Below are positions 1 to 7,053 of a stretch of 47,382 bases of DNA, piece by piece. The translations under genes were made by a program, and so were the position numbers. How positions within the stretch are numbered: the first letter of the stretch is position 1; the number at the start of each line of letters is the position of its first letter. The notes beneath the pieces were generated by a model. The model ran no database searches, was not told where the DNA came from, and was given only the letters and a program-made list of their open reading frames with translations. Source of the DNA: an uncultured Eubacteriales bacterium (GTDB lineage Bacteria; Bacillota; Clostridia; Christensenellales; Borkfalkiaceae); assembly GCA_949747905.1 (NCBI GenBank), contig CATKEF010000037.1:1-47382 (forward strand). The letters are read 5' to 3'.

Positions 1-35
1 AAAAAGCTCTCGAACATATCGTTCGAGAGCTTTTG
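1..35. terminator. Bidirectional intrinsic terminator after pflB
   Basis: Perfect 14-bp stem (2-15 with 21-34) with the 5-nt loop ATATC. The A-run at its left edge becomes a U-run when read on the minus strand, so it fits as the end of the pflA-pflB transcript, whose stop codon is at 116. It could also serve a plus-strand gene left of the window. Confidence 0.8.
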
Positions 36-115
36 TCCTTGCTTGAAAGTATAACTCTTAATAATTTAGTTTTTTAATTCCCTATGGGAAGTACGCTTTT
101 CCGCCGCTTTTTTAT

Positions 116-2368
116 TTAAAAAGTCGTATGAATCGTTCTCGAAATAACCTCGTCCTGCTGTTCGCGCGTAAGTTTATTGAAGTTCACCGCATAACCCGAT
201 ACGCGTATTGTAAGCTGGGGATACTTTTCGGGATGAGCCTGAGCGTCGAGAAGCGTTTCTCTGCTGAAAACGTTGACGTTAAGATGATAGCCGCCATTTT
301 CGACATATCCGTCCAAAAGACTTACGAGATTTTTCTCCCCGTTTTCCTTACCCAAAGACTGAGGCGTCACGGAAAACGTATTGGAAATACCGTCGCGCGA
401 ATATTCGTAAGGCAATTTCGCAACCGATTCCAAAGACGCGAGCGCACCGTTCGTATCCCTTCCGTGCATGGGATTGGCTCCGGGAGCAAGGGGCTCTCCC
501 GCCCTTCTTCCGTCGGGGGTATTCCCCGTATTCTTGCCGTAGACGACGTTGCTCGTAATCGTGAGAATGGACGTCGTGGGAACGCTTTCGCGGTAAGTGT
601 AGTTGCTTTTAATCTTGTTCATAAACGTTTTAAGCAGCCACACCGCAAGCTCGTCCGCCCTGTCGTCGTTGTTACCGTATTTGGGATAGTCGCCGACAAC
701 TTTAAAATCGGTAACTATTCCCTCTTCGTTCCTGACGGGATAAACTTCGGCGTACTTTATAGCCGAAAGAGAGTCAGCCGCGCAAGATAGTCCCGCAATA
801 CCTGTAGCGAAGAACCTTCTTACCTCGGTATCGTGAAGCGCCATTTCCAACGCCTCGTAACAATACTTGTCATGCATATAGTGAATGAGATTCAAAGTGT
901 TTACGTACACACCCGCAAGCCAGCCGAGCATCTGTTCGTACTTGCCTTTCACCTCTTCGAAATCGAGCTTTCCGTCGCCGAGCACGGGAGCGAATTCCGG
1001 CGAAACCTGTAAAGCCTTGCCCGTCGCCCTGTCTTTCACAAGCTCGTCCTTGCCGCCGTTGATTGCATAAAGCAAACATTTGGCAAGATTTGCGCGCGCC
1101 CCGAAGAACTGCATATCCTTACCCACGCGCATTCCGCTTACGCAGCAAGCTATACAGTAATCGTCGCCGAGCACGGGGCGCATCAAATCGTCGCTTTCAT
1201 ACTGAATTGCGGAAGTTTCAATCGAAAGATGCGCGCAGAACTGTTTGAAACCTTCGGGAAGATGAGTACTCCAAAGCACCGTAAGATTCGGTTCGGGCGC
1301 AGGTCCGAGATTTTTAAGGGTGTGAAGAATTCTGAAAGAAGTTCTAGACACAAGCGTTCTTCCGTCTATGCCCATTCCGCCTATAGATTCTGTAACCCAT
1401 GTGGGGTCGCCCGAGAAAAGTTCGTTGTACTCTTTGATACGCATAAACTTGACTATGCGCAACTTCATGACGAAATGGTCTATAAGTTCCTGAGCGGCGG
1501 CTTCCGTAAGAACGCCGCGGGAGATATCGCGCTCGATATACACATCGAGGAAGGTTGAGTTTCTGCCTATCGACATTGCGGCGCCGTTCTGGTCTTTTAC
1601 CGCAGCAAGGTATCCGAAATACAGCGCCTGAATTGCCTCCTGCGCGGTCTTTGCGGGCGCGGAAATATCGAAGCCGTAAATTCCGGCAAGTTTTTTAAGT
1701 TCTTTGAGCGCTTTAATCTGTTCGGAAAGTTCCTCTCTGTCGCGGATTTTATCGGGCGTCATAACACCGTCCATAAGGAGCTTATCTTTCTCTTTGTGTT
1801 CGATAAGATAATCGACGCCGTACAGAGCGACTCTGCGGTAATCGCCGACTATTCTTCCCCTGCCATAAGTATCGGGCAGTCCGGTAAGAATATGTGCCCT
1901 GCGCGCACGGCGCATTTCGGGCGTGTATGCGTCGTACACGCCGTCGTTATGCGTTTTACGGTATTTCGAAAAAATTTCGCCGACCGACGGGTCGAGTTCG
2001 TAACCGTACATTTCAAGCGCTTCCGCGGACATCCTTATACCGCCAAAAGGCTGTAAAGCTCTTTTAAAGGGTTCGTCCGTCTGCAAGCCGACGATTTTTT
2101 CCAGTTTTTTATCGATATATCCCGCCCCGTGCGAAGTGAGGGACGAAACTATTTTCGTGTCTGCGTTAAGAACGCCGCCCGCTTTTCTCTCCTCTTCGGA
2201 AAGTTTCAATATTTCCTTCCAGAGTTTTTCCGTTGCGGCGGTTGCGGGAGCAAGAAAGCTGCCGTCTCCCTCGTAAGGGGTATAATTACGCTGAATAAAG
2301 TCTCTTACATCTACTTCGTCGCTACTCCATTTTCCGGGAACGAAGCCTTCCCAAGCGTCAAATCTCAT
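116..2368 (-). CDS. pflB: Pyruvate formate-lyase (formate C-acetyltransferase)
   Basis: Glycyl-radical enzyme that converts pyruvate and CoA to acetyl-CoA and formate in the anaerobic cytoplasm. The 750-residue length is normal for PflB. The two adjacent catalytic cysteines are in the motif IACCVSGMR (Cys408-Cys409), and the C-terminal glycyl-radical motif RVSGYAVNF places the radical at Gly725, 26 residues from the end. The ATG is preceded by AAAGAGG at good spacing. It lies 43 nt downstream of its activase gene pflA on the same strand, so both should be on one mRNA controlled by the ZTP riboswitch upstream. The C-terminus HTTF is slightly different from the E. coli form but the family assignment is secure. 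Confidence 0.97.
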   Translation of the reverse strand: MRFDAWEGFVPGKWSSDEVDVRDFIQRNYTPYEGDGSFLAPATAATEKLWKEILKLSEEERKAGGVLNADTKIVSSLTSHGAGYIDKKLEKIVGLQTDEPFKRALQPFGGIRMSAEALEMYGYELDPSVGEIFSKYRKTHNDGVYDAYTPEMRRARRAHILTGLPDTYGRGRIVGDYRRVALYGVDYLIEHKEKDKLLMDGVMTPDKIRDREELSEQIKALKELKKLAGIYGFDISAPAKTAQEAIQALYFGYLAAVKDQNGAAMSIGRNSTFLDVYIERDISRGVLTEAAAQELIDHFVMKLRIVKFMRIKEYNELFSGDPTWVTESIGGMGIDGRTLVSRTSFRILHTLKNLGPAPEPNLTVLWSTHLPEGFKQFCAHLSIETSAIQYESDDLMRPVLGDDYCIACCVSGMRVGKDMQFFGARANLAKCLLYAINGGKDELVKDRATGKALQVSPEFAPVLGDGKLDFEEVKGKYEQMLGWLAGVYVNTLNLIHYMHDKYCYEALEMALHDTEVRRFFATGIAGLSCAADSLSAIKYAEVYPVRNEEGIVTDFKVVGDYPKYGNNDDRADELAVWLLKTFMNKIKSNYTYRESVPTTSILTITSNVVYGKNTGNTPDGRRAGEPLAPGANPMHGRDTNGALASLESVAKLPYEYSRDGISNTFSVTPQSLGKENGEKNLVSLLDGYVENGGYHLNVNVFSRETLLDAQAHPEKYPQLTIRVSGYAVNFNKLTREQQDEVISRTIHTTF

Positions 2369-2411
2369 ATGATACCTCTTTAAATCTTTATGTATATAGT
2401 ATAAATCAAAA

Positions 2412-3140
2412 TCAATGTTTTTTGCAAAGTATGTCGCGGGCGCGGCGCACGCTGTCTTCCGAAGGCGCTTCGAGCCCTTTAAGCGGATACGACAAGTTCA
2501 TTTTATCGTATTTGACCTCCGCCAGATTATGATACGGAAGCACTTCGATTTTTTCTACGCAACCGAGCCCGTCTGCAAAATCTTTCAGTTTCGAAAGAGT
2601 TTCCTCCTTGTCGGTGATACCCGGCACAAGCACGTGTCTAAACCAGACAGGTTTATTTTTTTCGTCAAGAAAACGGGCAAAGGCAAGTACGTTGTCGTTT
2701 GAAAAACCGGTCAGTTTTCTATGTTCCGCGTTATCGATATGCTTTATGTCTAAAAGGACCAAATCGGTATATTCGAGAAGTTCGGCGTGTTTTTTTACCG
2801 TTCCGCAATCCGCCGCGTTGAAAGTCACGCCCGAAGTGTCAAGCGCCGTATGCACGCCTTTGCTTTTCAGAATTTTAAAAAGCTCGGTAACGAATTCAAT
2901 CTGCATTAGCGGCTCGCCGCCCGAAACCGTCACCCCGCCGTTTTTGATATAGTTTTTATATCTCAGCGCCGTTTCCGCAACCTCTTCCGCCGTGTACTTA
3001 TTTCCCGCGCCGAATTGCCAGGTATCCGGATTGTGACAATACAGACAACGCATAGGGCAACCCTGCATAAATACGACAAACCTGAGTCCCGGTCCGTCCA
3101 CCGCTCCCATCGATTCAAAAGAATGAATATAACCTGTCAC
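2412..3140 (-). CDS. pflA: Pyruvate formate-lyase activating enzyme (radical SAM)
   Basis: Radical SAM activase that abstracts hydrogen from the active-site glycine of PflB. The CxxxCxxC cluster motif is GCPMRCLYC (Cys28, Cys32, Cys35), followed by the activase-typical HNPDTW. The GGE SAM-binding motif occurs in VSGGEPL. At 242 residues it has the short activase architecture without an extra ferredoxin insert. The start codon is GTG at 3140, chosen because GGAGG sits at 3145-3149, five bases upstream, and the protein then begins at the conserved [10 protein letters not shown] block. It is the first gene of the operon: pflA precedes pflB, whereas the common order is pflB then pflA. Confidence 0.96.
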   Translation of the reverse strand: MTGYIHSFESMGAVDGPGLRFVVFMQGCPMRCLYCHNPDTWQFGAGNKYTAEEVAETALRYKNYIKNGGVTVSGGEPLMQIEFVTELFKILKSKGVHTALDTSGVTFNAADCGTVKKHAELLEYTDLVLLDIKHIDNAEHRKLTGFSNDNVLAFARFLDEKNKPVWFRHVLVPGITDKEETLSKLKDFADGLGCVEKIEVLPYHNLAEVKYDKMNLSYPLKGLEAPSEDSVRRARDILCKKH

Positions 3141-3160
3141 TATTCCTCCGACGTTTCAAA

Positions 3161-3196
3161 GAAAATATAAAAGGACTATTTGCACTTAAATAGCCC
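3161..3196 (-). terminator. Riboswitch-controlled intrinsic terminator in the pflA leader
   Basis: Read on the minus strand, a 9-bp stem (3188-3196 with 3173-3181, one G-U pair) with a 6-nt loop is followed by TTTTATATTTTC. The first bases of the stem (GGGC) are also the last conserved bases of the adjacent ZTP aptamer, so aptamer folding and terminator folding should exclude each other. Confidence 0.8.
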
Positions 3197-3266
3197 AGAC
3201 GAACGACAAATCTCGTCAAACGGTTTCCCCGCGGTATCCCGCACAACTCGTCAGTCGCCGTTGACC
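3193..3266 (-). promoter_or_regulatory. ZTP (pfl motif) riboswitch aptamer
   Basis: On the minus strand the leader shows the ordered elements of the pfl/ZTP motif: P1 strand GTCAACGG (3258-3265), then GCGACTGACGA, a hairpin GCGG-GATA-CCGC, GGGGA, the matching P1 strand CCGTTTGAC (3215-3223, one bulge), a short hairpin GACGA/TCGTC, and the terminal conserved CTGGGC (3193-3198). The class binds the purine intermediate ZTP/ZMP, a signal of low 10-formyl-tetrahydrofolate. The last bases overlap the terminator stem, which predicts that ligand binding turns on pflA-pflB. The match is by eye against a remembered consensus. Confidence 0.85.
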
Positions 3267-3297
3267 TTTGAATTTTCAACCCTCGGTTTGGAATTTC

Positions 3298-3326
3298 ATT
3301 ATAACAGCGCGTACGTTTTTTGTCAA
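3298..3326 (-). promoter_or_regulatory. Consensus sigma-A promoter of pflA-pflB
   Basis: Exact TTGACA at 3321-3326 and exact TATAAT at 3298-3303, with a 17-bp spacer, reading toward pflA. Transcription would start near 3291, leaving a leader of about 150 nt that contains the ZTP aptamer and terminator. Confidence 0.9.
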
Positions 3327-3347
3327 CAAAAAACACAAAATATTGTA

Positions 3348-3376
3348 TTGAAAATTTTTAACAGTCACCATATATT
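3348..3376 (+). promoter_or_regulatory. Probable promoter of the rubrerythrin gene
   Basis: TTGAAA at 3348-3353, a 17-bp spacer, and TATATT at 3371-3376 reading toward the rubrerythrin gene. It is divergent from the pflA promoter, with only about 20 bp between the two -35 boxes. I see no clear PerR operator. Confidence 0.5.
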
Positions 3377-3475
3377 GTTTTGTTAGCCTTAACCAACCGG
3401 TTCCCAATATTTACCTAGAAGCAAAAAGAATAATTGAACGAAAGCGGTTCACAATAATTGTTGACGGAGGAAAAT

Positions 3476-4072
3476 ATGCAATTTGACGAAACCAAAACTT
3501 ATACTAATCTTGCAAGAAGTTTTGCCGGTGAAAGCCAGGCGGGAATGAGATATCAGCTCATAGCGCGCGAGGCAAAAGCTCAGGGCTACATCGCTCTGTC
3601 CGACACCATAAAAGTTCTTGCGAAAAACGAAACGGTGCACGCCAGAAGGTTCTTTGAAGAACTTTCCAAGCGCGGTGAGTACCTTGAAAACATCGACCTC
3701 GACGCGGGCTATCCTTTTCACAGCGGAACGCTGGAAGAAAGCCTGAAATTTGCCGCGGACGACGAACGCAAGGAACACACCGACATTTATCCCTCGTTTG
3801 CAAAGGACGCCGAAGAAGAAGGATTTAAAGATATTGCCGCACTTTTCAGACTTGTAGCACAAGTTGAAGTAAGGCACGAAATGATTTTCAATTATCTTCA
3901 CGAAGCGTTCAAAAAGGGAGTTTTATACAGCAATGAAACGCCCATACTCTATATCTGCGGCGATTGCGGTTATATGCATACCTCTACGAAAGCGTGGGAC
4001 AAATGTCCTCTTTGTCAAGCCAGTCAAGGCGAAGTCGAGCTGCATATACCCTTCGAAAAGGAGAAAATATGA
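3476..4072 (+). CDS. rbr: Rubrerythrin
   Basis: Non-haem iron protein that reduces hydrogen peroxide in anaerobes. The N-terminal ferritin-like domain carries diiron ligands in the expected motifs: Glu19 in AGESQAG, Glu52 and His55 in NETVHARR, the DERKEH block near residue 97, and EVRH near 131-134. The C-terminal rubredoxin-like domain has two CxxC pairs (Cys161/164 and Cys177/180). Length is 198 residues. The ATG at 3476 is chosen over an upstream in-frame TTG because GGAGG lies at 3466-3470. Its stop overlaps the next ATG (ATGA), so a small Cys-rich peptide is translationally coupled to it. Divergent from the oxygen-sensitive pfl genes, it probably protects against oxidants. Confidence 0.95.
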   Translation: MQFDETKTYTNLARSFAGESQAGMRYQLIAREAKAQGYIALSDTIKVLAKNETVHARRFFEELSKRGEYLENIDLDAGYPFHSGTLEESLKFAADDERKEHTDIYPSFAKDAEEEGFKDIAALFRLVAQVEVRHEMIFNYLHEAFKKGVLYSNETPILYICGDCGYMHTSTKAWDKCPLCQASQGEVELHIPFEKEKI

Positions 4073-4173
4073 GAAAGTGCAACGAAAAAGAAAACAAGCA
4101 GTCTGAGAACAAGTCCAAGAACTGCGGCGGTAAAGGTTGTGGAAACGGAAAAGGCACGAAAAACTGCAAATAA
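4069..4173 (+). CDS. Small Cys/Lys/Gly-rich protein coupled to rubrerythrin (possibly frameshifted)
   Basis: Thirty-four codons starting at an ATG that overlaps the rubrerythrin stop as ATGA, with AAAAGGAG just upstream. The product has four cysteines (4, 19, 24, 33), many Lys, Asn and Gly, and no hydrophobic segment. The coupling suggests co-production with rubrerythrin and perhaps a metal- or redox-related role, but I recognise no family. It stops at a TAA at 4171-4173. Directly beyond, in the +1 frame, an open stretch encodes an acidic tail with no start codon of its own, so the true product may be a longer protein of about 62 residues. A sequencing or genomic indel in the A-rich stretch, or a programmed frameshift, could explain this. 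Confidence 0.6.
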   Translation: MRKCNEKENKQSENKSKNCGGKGCGNGKGTKNCK

Positions 4174-4264
4174 GTTTCATAGCGACGACTTTGACCCGAA
4201 CGGAAGCTATACGGGCACGCCGTCCGACGGGGGAAAACCCGTTCAGGACGCCGACGACCTGTAA
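4139..4264 (+). other. Out-of-frame acidic tail following the Cys-rich small ORF
   Basis: This frame (in phase with rubrerythrin, after its TGA) is open to a TAA at 4262-4264 and encodes SDDFDPNGSYTGTPSDGG followed by PVQDADDL. The segment looks like real protein: acidic, turn-rich, and similar to a tail I recall from small clostridial proteins. There is no ATG in the frame. The only possible start is GTG at 4139, without a convincing ribosome-binding site. The simplest reading is that it is the C-terminal half of the preceding small ORF, reached by a +1 shift near the AAATAAG at 4168-4174. Confidence 0.5.
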
Positions 4265-4276
4265 GCGATGAAAAAA

Positions 4277-4312
4277 GGCGGCGCGGCGATTTTATCGCCG
4301 CGCCGTTTTTTT
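4277..4312 (+). terminator. Terminator after the rubrerythrin operon
   Basis: Perfect 11-bp GC-rich stem (4280-4290 with 4294-4304), 3-nt loop, then G and seven T residues. It directly follows the acidic-tail stop at 4264, which fits that frame belonging to the operon. Confidence 0.9.
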
Positions 4313-4414
4313 ATTTAAAATAATTAGTTTTACGGATAAACAAAGCATTCCTTTTTCAAAGCTCCGCACATACAAGCCATATCTCAGCGCAACATAAACG
4401 GTAAGATTGTATTT

Positions 4415-5140
4415 TCAATTTCCTTTAAATAAATTTTTTTCAAAATATTTTTGAAACCACTCGACATACAAATCAACGCCGACTTGTTCCCGATAATAAC
4501 ACGTCGCTATACAATACTCGCCGACATAAATATTTATATATGTTTTGTTGTTTATCCCATAATCGTTTGAAAAGTTATTACCGAATTCAAAAGCTATTTC
4601 ATCATTTGAATCGATTTCGAGAACAGGAGCAAAAATTAAGTTAAACGCAATATTCCAACGAACGGTTCCGTCAGTGTCATCAATACCATAATCATATTTC
4701 CAACCAAGTTCCGTAACATCCAACGTAATATATTCATTTACATACGCAATTTCGGAAGATACACAATACTTGAACGAACAATCGATATAGTACGGAAACC
4801 ACACGGTCTCATGATTTTCCGAATCTTCCGAAACACCACCTATATCTTCGTCTCTCGGGTCAAGTAAATAGTAAAAAGCATCATCCGTTCGAATATTTTT
4901 TAAATATAACTCCAGAAACTCAGACAATATATCGTAATCATCTGATTCGTACCAATAAGCCTCCAATTTATATAAATGTTTCATATTCTGCAAATCTTTT
5001 AATTCATAAATCGGACGGTTTGCAGTATAAACTATGTTTGTTTTAGTTTCAGGGGTGTCTTGTTTACCGGAACCGCCCGCATTGCAACCGCAGATTAAAA
5101 AAATTGCAAAGCACAAAATACAAGCAAATAATTTTTTCAT
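4415..5140 (-). CDS. Orphan AT-rich lipoprotein, function unknown
   Basis: 241 residues with an N-terminal lipoprotein signal: two Lys, a hydrophobic stretch, and ICGC with the lipidated Cys at position 19. The mature part starts with a Gly/Ser/Thr-rich linker (GGSGKQ...) and continues as an acidic, Tyr-rich soluble domain with no motif I know. It should sit on the outer face of the cell membrane. The gene is visibly richer in A and T than its neighbours, which suggests recent acquisition. It is a single-gene transcription unit with its own consensus promoter, whose -10 box ends 9 nt before the ATG, and it has no ribosome-binding site. Being full length with a clean signal peptide, it is probably expressed. 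Confidence 0.75.
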   Translation of the reverse strand: MKKLFACILCFAIFLICGCNAGGSGKQDTPETKTNIVYTANRPIYELKDLQNMKHLYKLEAYWYESDDYDILSEFLELYLKNIRTDDAFYYLLDPRDEDIGGVSEDSENHETVWFPYYIDCSFKYCVSSEIAYVNEYITLDVTELGWKYDYGIDDTDGTVRWNIAFNLIFAPVLEIDSNDEIAFEFGNNFSNDYGINNKTYINIYVGEYCIATCYYREQVGVDLYVEWFQKYFEKNLFKGN

Positions 5141-5149
5141 ATTATTTTT

Positions 5150-5178
5150 ATTATATATTTCTAATATATAATTGTCAA
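5150..5178 (-). promoter_or_regulatory. Consensus promoter of the orphan lipoprotein, leaderless
   Basis: Exact TTGACA at 5173-5178 and exact TATAAT at 5150-5155 with a 17-bp spacer, reading toward the ATG at 5140. Only 9 bases separate the -10 box from the start codon, so the mRNA should have a leader of about 3 nt. Confidence 0.85.
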
Positions 5179-5204
5179 TATAAAAAAATCGACACCCTAT
5201 TTAA

Positions 5205-5242
5205 TAAAACAGCGCGGCGATATATATCGCCGCGCTGTTTTA
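5205..5242. terminator. Perfect 38-nt palindrome, probable ftsY terminator
   Basis: The whole 38-nt segment equals its own reverse complement, with the core AGCGCGGCGA/TCGCCGCGCT and A/T-rich ends that give short U-runs on both strands. It lies downstream of ftsY, beyond repeat block A, and upstream of the lipoprotein promoter. Its core resembles the rubrerythrin terminator stem at 4280-4304. Confidence 0.65.
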
Positions 5243-5298
5243 TGTTTGATATCTTCCGAAAATTATATAATCGCGCACTGCAAATAAATGCTCCGCCC

Positions 5299-5513
5299 GT
5301 CATCACGAACATAGTGAAGGAACAGATGTTTCGCTGCGCTCAACATGACAAAAAAGTCATCCCGAGCCGTAGGCGAGGGACCCTTCGCTTCGCTCAGGGT
5401 GACATAAGCGCGTCATCCCGGGCGATTTTTTCATTCGGGCGGCTTCTGTCATCCGAGCGCTTTTTGTCGCTCCGAGCGCTTTTTGTCGTTCCGAGCGGAG
5501 CGAGGAATCCCGA
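5299..5513. repeat. Intergenic repeat block A (REP-like)
   Basis: Non-coding stretch between ftsY and the palindrome, packed with copies of the half-sites GTCATCCCGAGC and GCTCAGGGTGAC. The best unit is 5356-5404, which contains GCGAGGGACCCTTCGC and can fold into a long imperfect hairpin. Shorter decayed units (GTCATCCGAGCG, GTCGTTCCGAGCG) follow toward the ftsY stop. Confidence 0.75.
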
Positions 5514-5515
5514 AA

Positions 5516-6412
5516 TTATAGTATGCCGTCGATAAATTCCTCGGCATCGAAAAGTTCCAAATCGTCCGTTTTTTCGCCGACGCCCGTAAACATCACGGGT
5601 ATTCCAAGTTCGCTGCAAAGCGAAATAACGAATCCGCCTTTTGCGGAACTGTCGAGCTTTGTAAGAACTATTCCGTCAAGCTCCACCGCTTCGTCGAATA
5701 TCTCCGCCTGATTTATGGCATTATTCCCCGTAGTCGCGTCGAGAACGAGTAGTTTATAAAAACTCGAATCGGGGCACTCGCGTTCCACAACGCGCGACAT
5801 CTTTTTGAGCTCTTCCATAAGATGCGCCTTTACATGCAATCTGCCGGCGGTATCGACTATCACCACATCCGTTCCTCTTGCCTTTGCCGAGGACATTGCG
5901 TCGAAAACCACTGCGGAAGGGTCACTTCCCTCCTCGTGTTTGACTATACGTACTCCCGCACGCTCCGCCCACACGCTCAACTGGTCGGCTGCCGCTGCGC
6001 GGAACGTGTCAGCCGCCGCAACTGTAACGCTTTTTCCATGTTTAAGAAAATAATTTGCGAGCTTACCGACCGTAGTCGTTTTTCCGACCCCGTTCACGCC
6101 CACAAGCATAATGACCGCGGGATAGCTTATTTCCGGCAACTCCGCTTCCGTCAGTTTCTCTTCGAGGACGTCCTTTAATAGATTGGTCACAAACTCTTTG
6201 TCCTTGATTTTATCGTGCTTTGCCTCGGCGCGGATTTCGTCGACAACCTCTTCCGCGGTCAGCACGGATATATCCGCGGCTATCAATATTTCTTCGAGTC
6301 CTTCGTAAAATTCGTCGCCTATTTTGTTTTTCGAAAACAGTCCCGAAAGCGCGGAGGACAGACCGTCCCTCGTCTTTTTGAGAGCTTCTTTCAGTTTGGA
6401 AAATATACCCAT
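5516..6412 (-). CDS. ftsY: Signal recognition particle receptor FtsY
   Basis: SRP-type GTPase that docks SRP-ribosome complexes at the membrane. The four-helix N domain (about 20-90) is followed by the G domain with P-loop GVNGVGKTT at 105-113, DTFRAAAADQL near 135, VDTAGR, and TKLDSSAKGG. The end DLELFDAEEFIDGIL is typical of FtsY and Ffh. At 298 residues it has only a short N-terminal helix and no acidic A domain, as usual in Firmicutes. FtsY is favoured over Ffh because there is no Met-rich M domain. It starts 4 nt after the stop of the acetyltransferase gene and is the last gene of the plsX-rnc-smc-acetyltransferase-ftsY operon. Confidence 0.96.
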   Translation of the reverse strand: MGIFSKLKEALKKTRDGLSSALSGLFSKNKIGDEFYEGLEEILIAADISVLTAEEVVDEIRAEAKHDKIKDKEFVTNLLKDVLEEKLTEAELPEISYPAVIMLVGVNGVGKTTTVGKLANYFLKHGKSVTVAAADTFRAAAADQLSVWAERAGVRIVKHEEGSDPSAVVFDAMSSAKARGTDVVIVDTAGRLHVKAHLMEELKKMSRVVERECPDSSFYKLLVLDATTGNNAINQAEIFDEAVELDGIVLTKLDSSAKGGFVISLCSELGIPVMFTGVGEKTDDLELFDAEEFIDGIL

Positions 6413-6416
6413 AAAT

Positions 6417-7028
6417 TTACCGCTTATTATTTTTTATCATTCTGTCCGCTTCCGTAATTCCGCGGACGCGTTTGCACGGAACACCGTACGCAAGCGAATT
6501 ATCCGGAATTTTACCCGCAACGACCGCGCCGGCACCTATAACGCAGCCGTCCCCGATTTCCGCTCCCGCTAAAATCGTGACGTTCCCCGCTATCCAGCAG
6601 TTGTTTCCTATTTTCACCGGAGCGCCGTACTCTCTGTCCGTATATTGACCGCCCGCGCCGATATATACGTTTCGCTCCTCGAAAACGAGCGGATGTTTGG
6701 GAGTGAGAACGGACACGTTAGGTCCGACAAAAACATTGTCGCCTATGCTTACCCTGCATACGTCGAGTACGGTAAAATTGAAATTCGCGTAAAAATTTTC
6801 GCCCAACGAAGTAAATACTCCGTAATCGAAATAGACAGGTCCCTGCAAAAATACGCCCTTGCCTCTGGAAGGAAGAAGTTCGTCGAGAATTTTTTCGCGC
6901 TCGGGGTCGTCCTCGTCGCAATCGTTATATCTTTTACACAATTTATGCGCTTTTATTCGGAATTTTTTAAGCTGTTCGTCGTTGGGGTCGTAAAGCTCCC
7001 CCGCTAGCATTTTTTCTTTTTCCGTCAT
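6417..7028 (-). CDS. Maltose/galactoside-type O-acetyltransferase (hexapeptide repeat)
   Basis: 203 residues with the classic LacA/Maa/NodL layout. An N-terminal helical cap begins MTEKEKMLAGELYDPND, followed by a left-handed beta-helix whose hexapeptide turns are visible in IGDNVFVGPNV, VKIGNNCWIAGNVTI and IGDGCVIGAGAVV. The family transfers acetyl from acetyl-CoA to a sugar hydroxyl; the actual acceptor cannot be read from sequence. SD GGAG lies 6 nt before the ATG. It sits between smc and ftsY, where no functional link is obvious, so it looks like an insertion into the conserved rnc-smc-ftsY order. Confidence 0.9.
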   Translation of the reverse strand: MTEKEKMLAGELYDPNDEQLKKFRIKAHKLCKRYNDCDEDDPEREKILDELLPSRGKGVFLQGPVYFDYGVFTSLGENFYANFNFTVLDVCRVSIGDNVFVGPNVSVLTPKHPLVFEERNVYIGAGGQYTDREYGAPVKIGNNCWIAGNVTILAGAEIGDGCVIGAGAVVAGKIPDNSLAYGVPCKRVRGITEADRMIKNNKR

Positions 7029-7053
7029 ATCAGTCTCCGCAATTACTTAGCCG

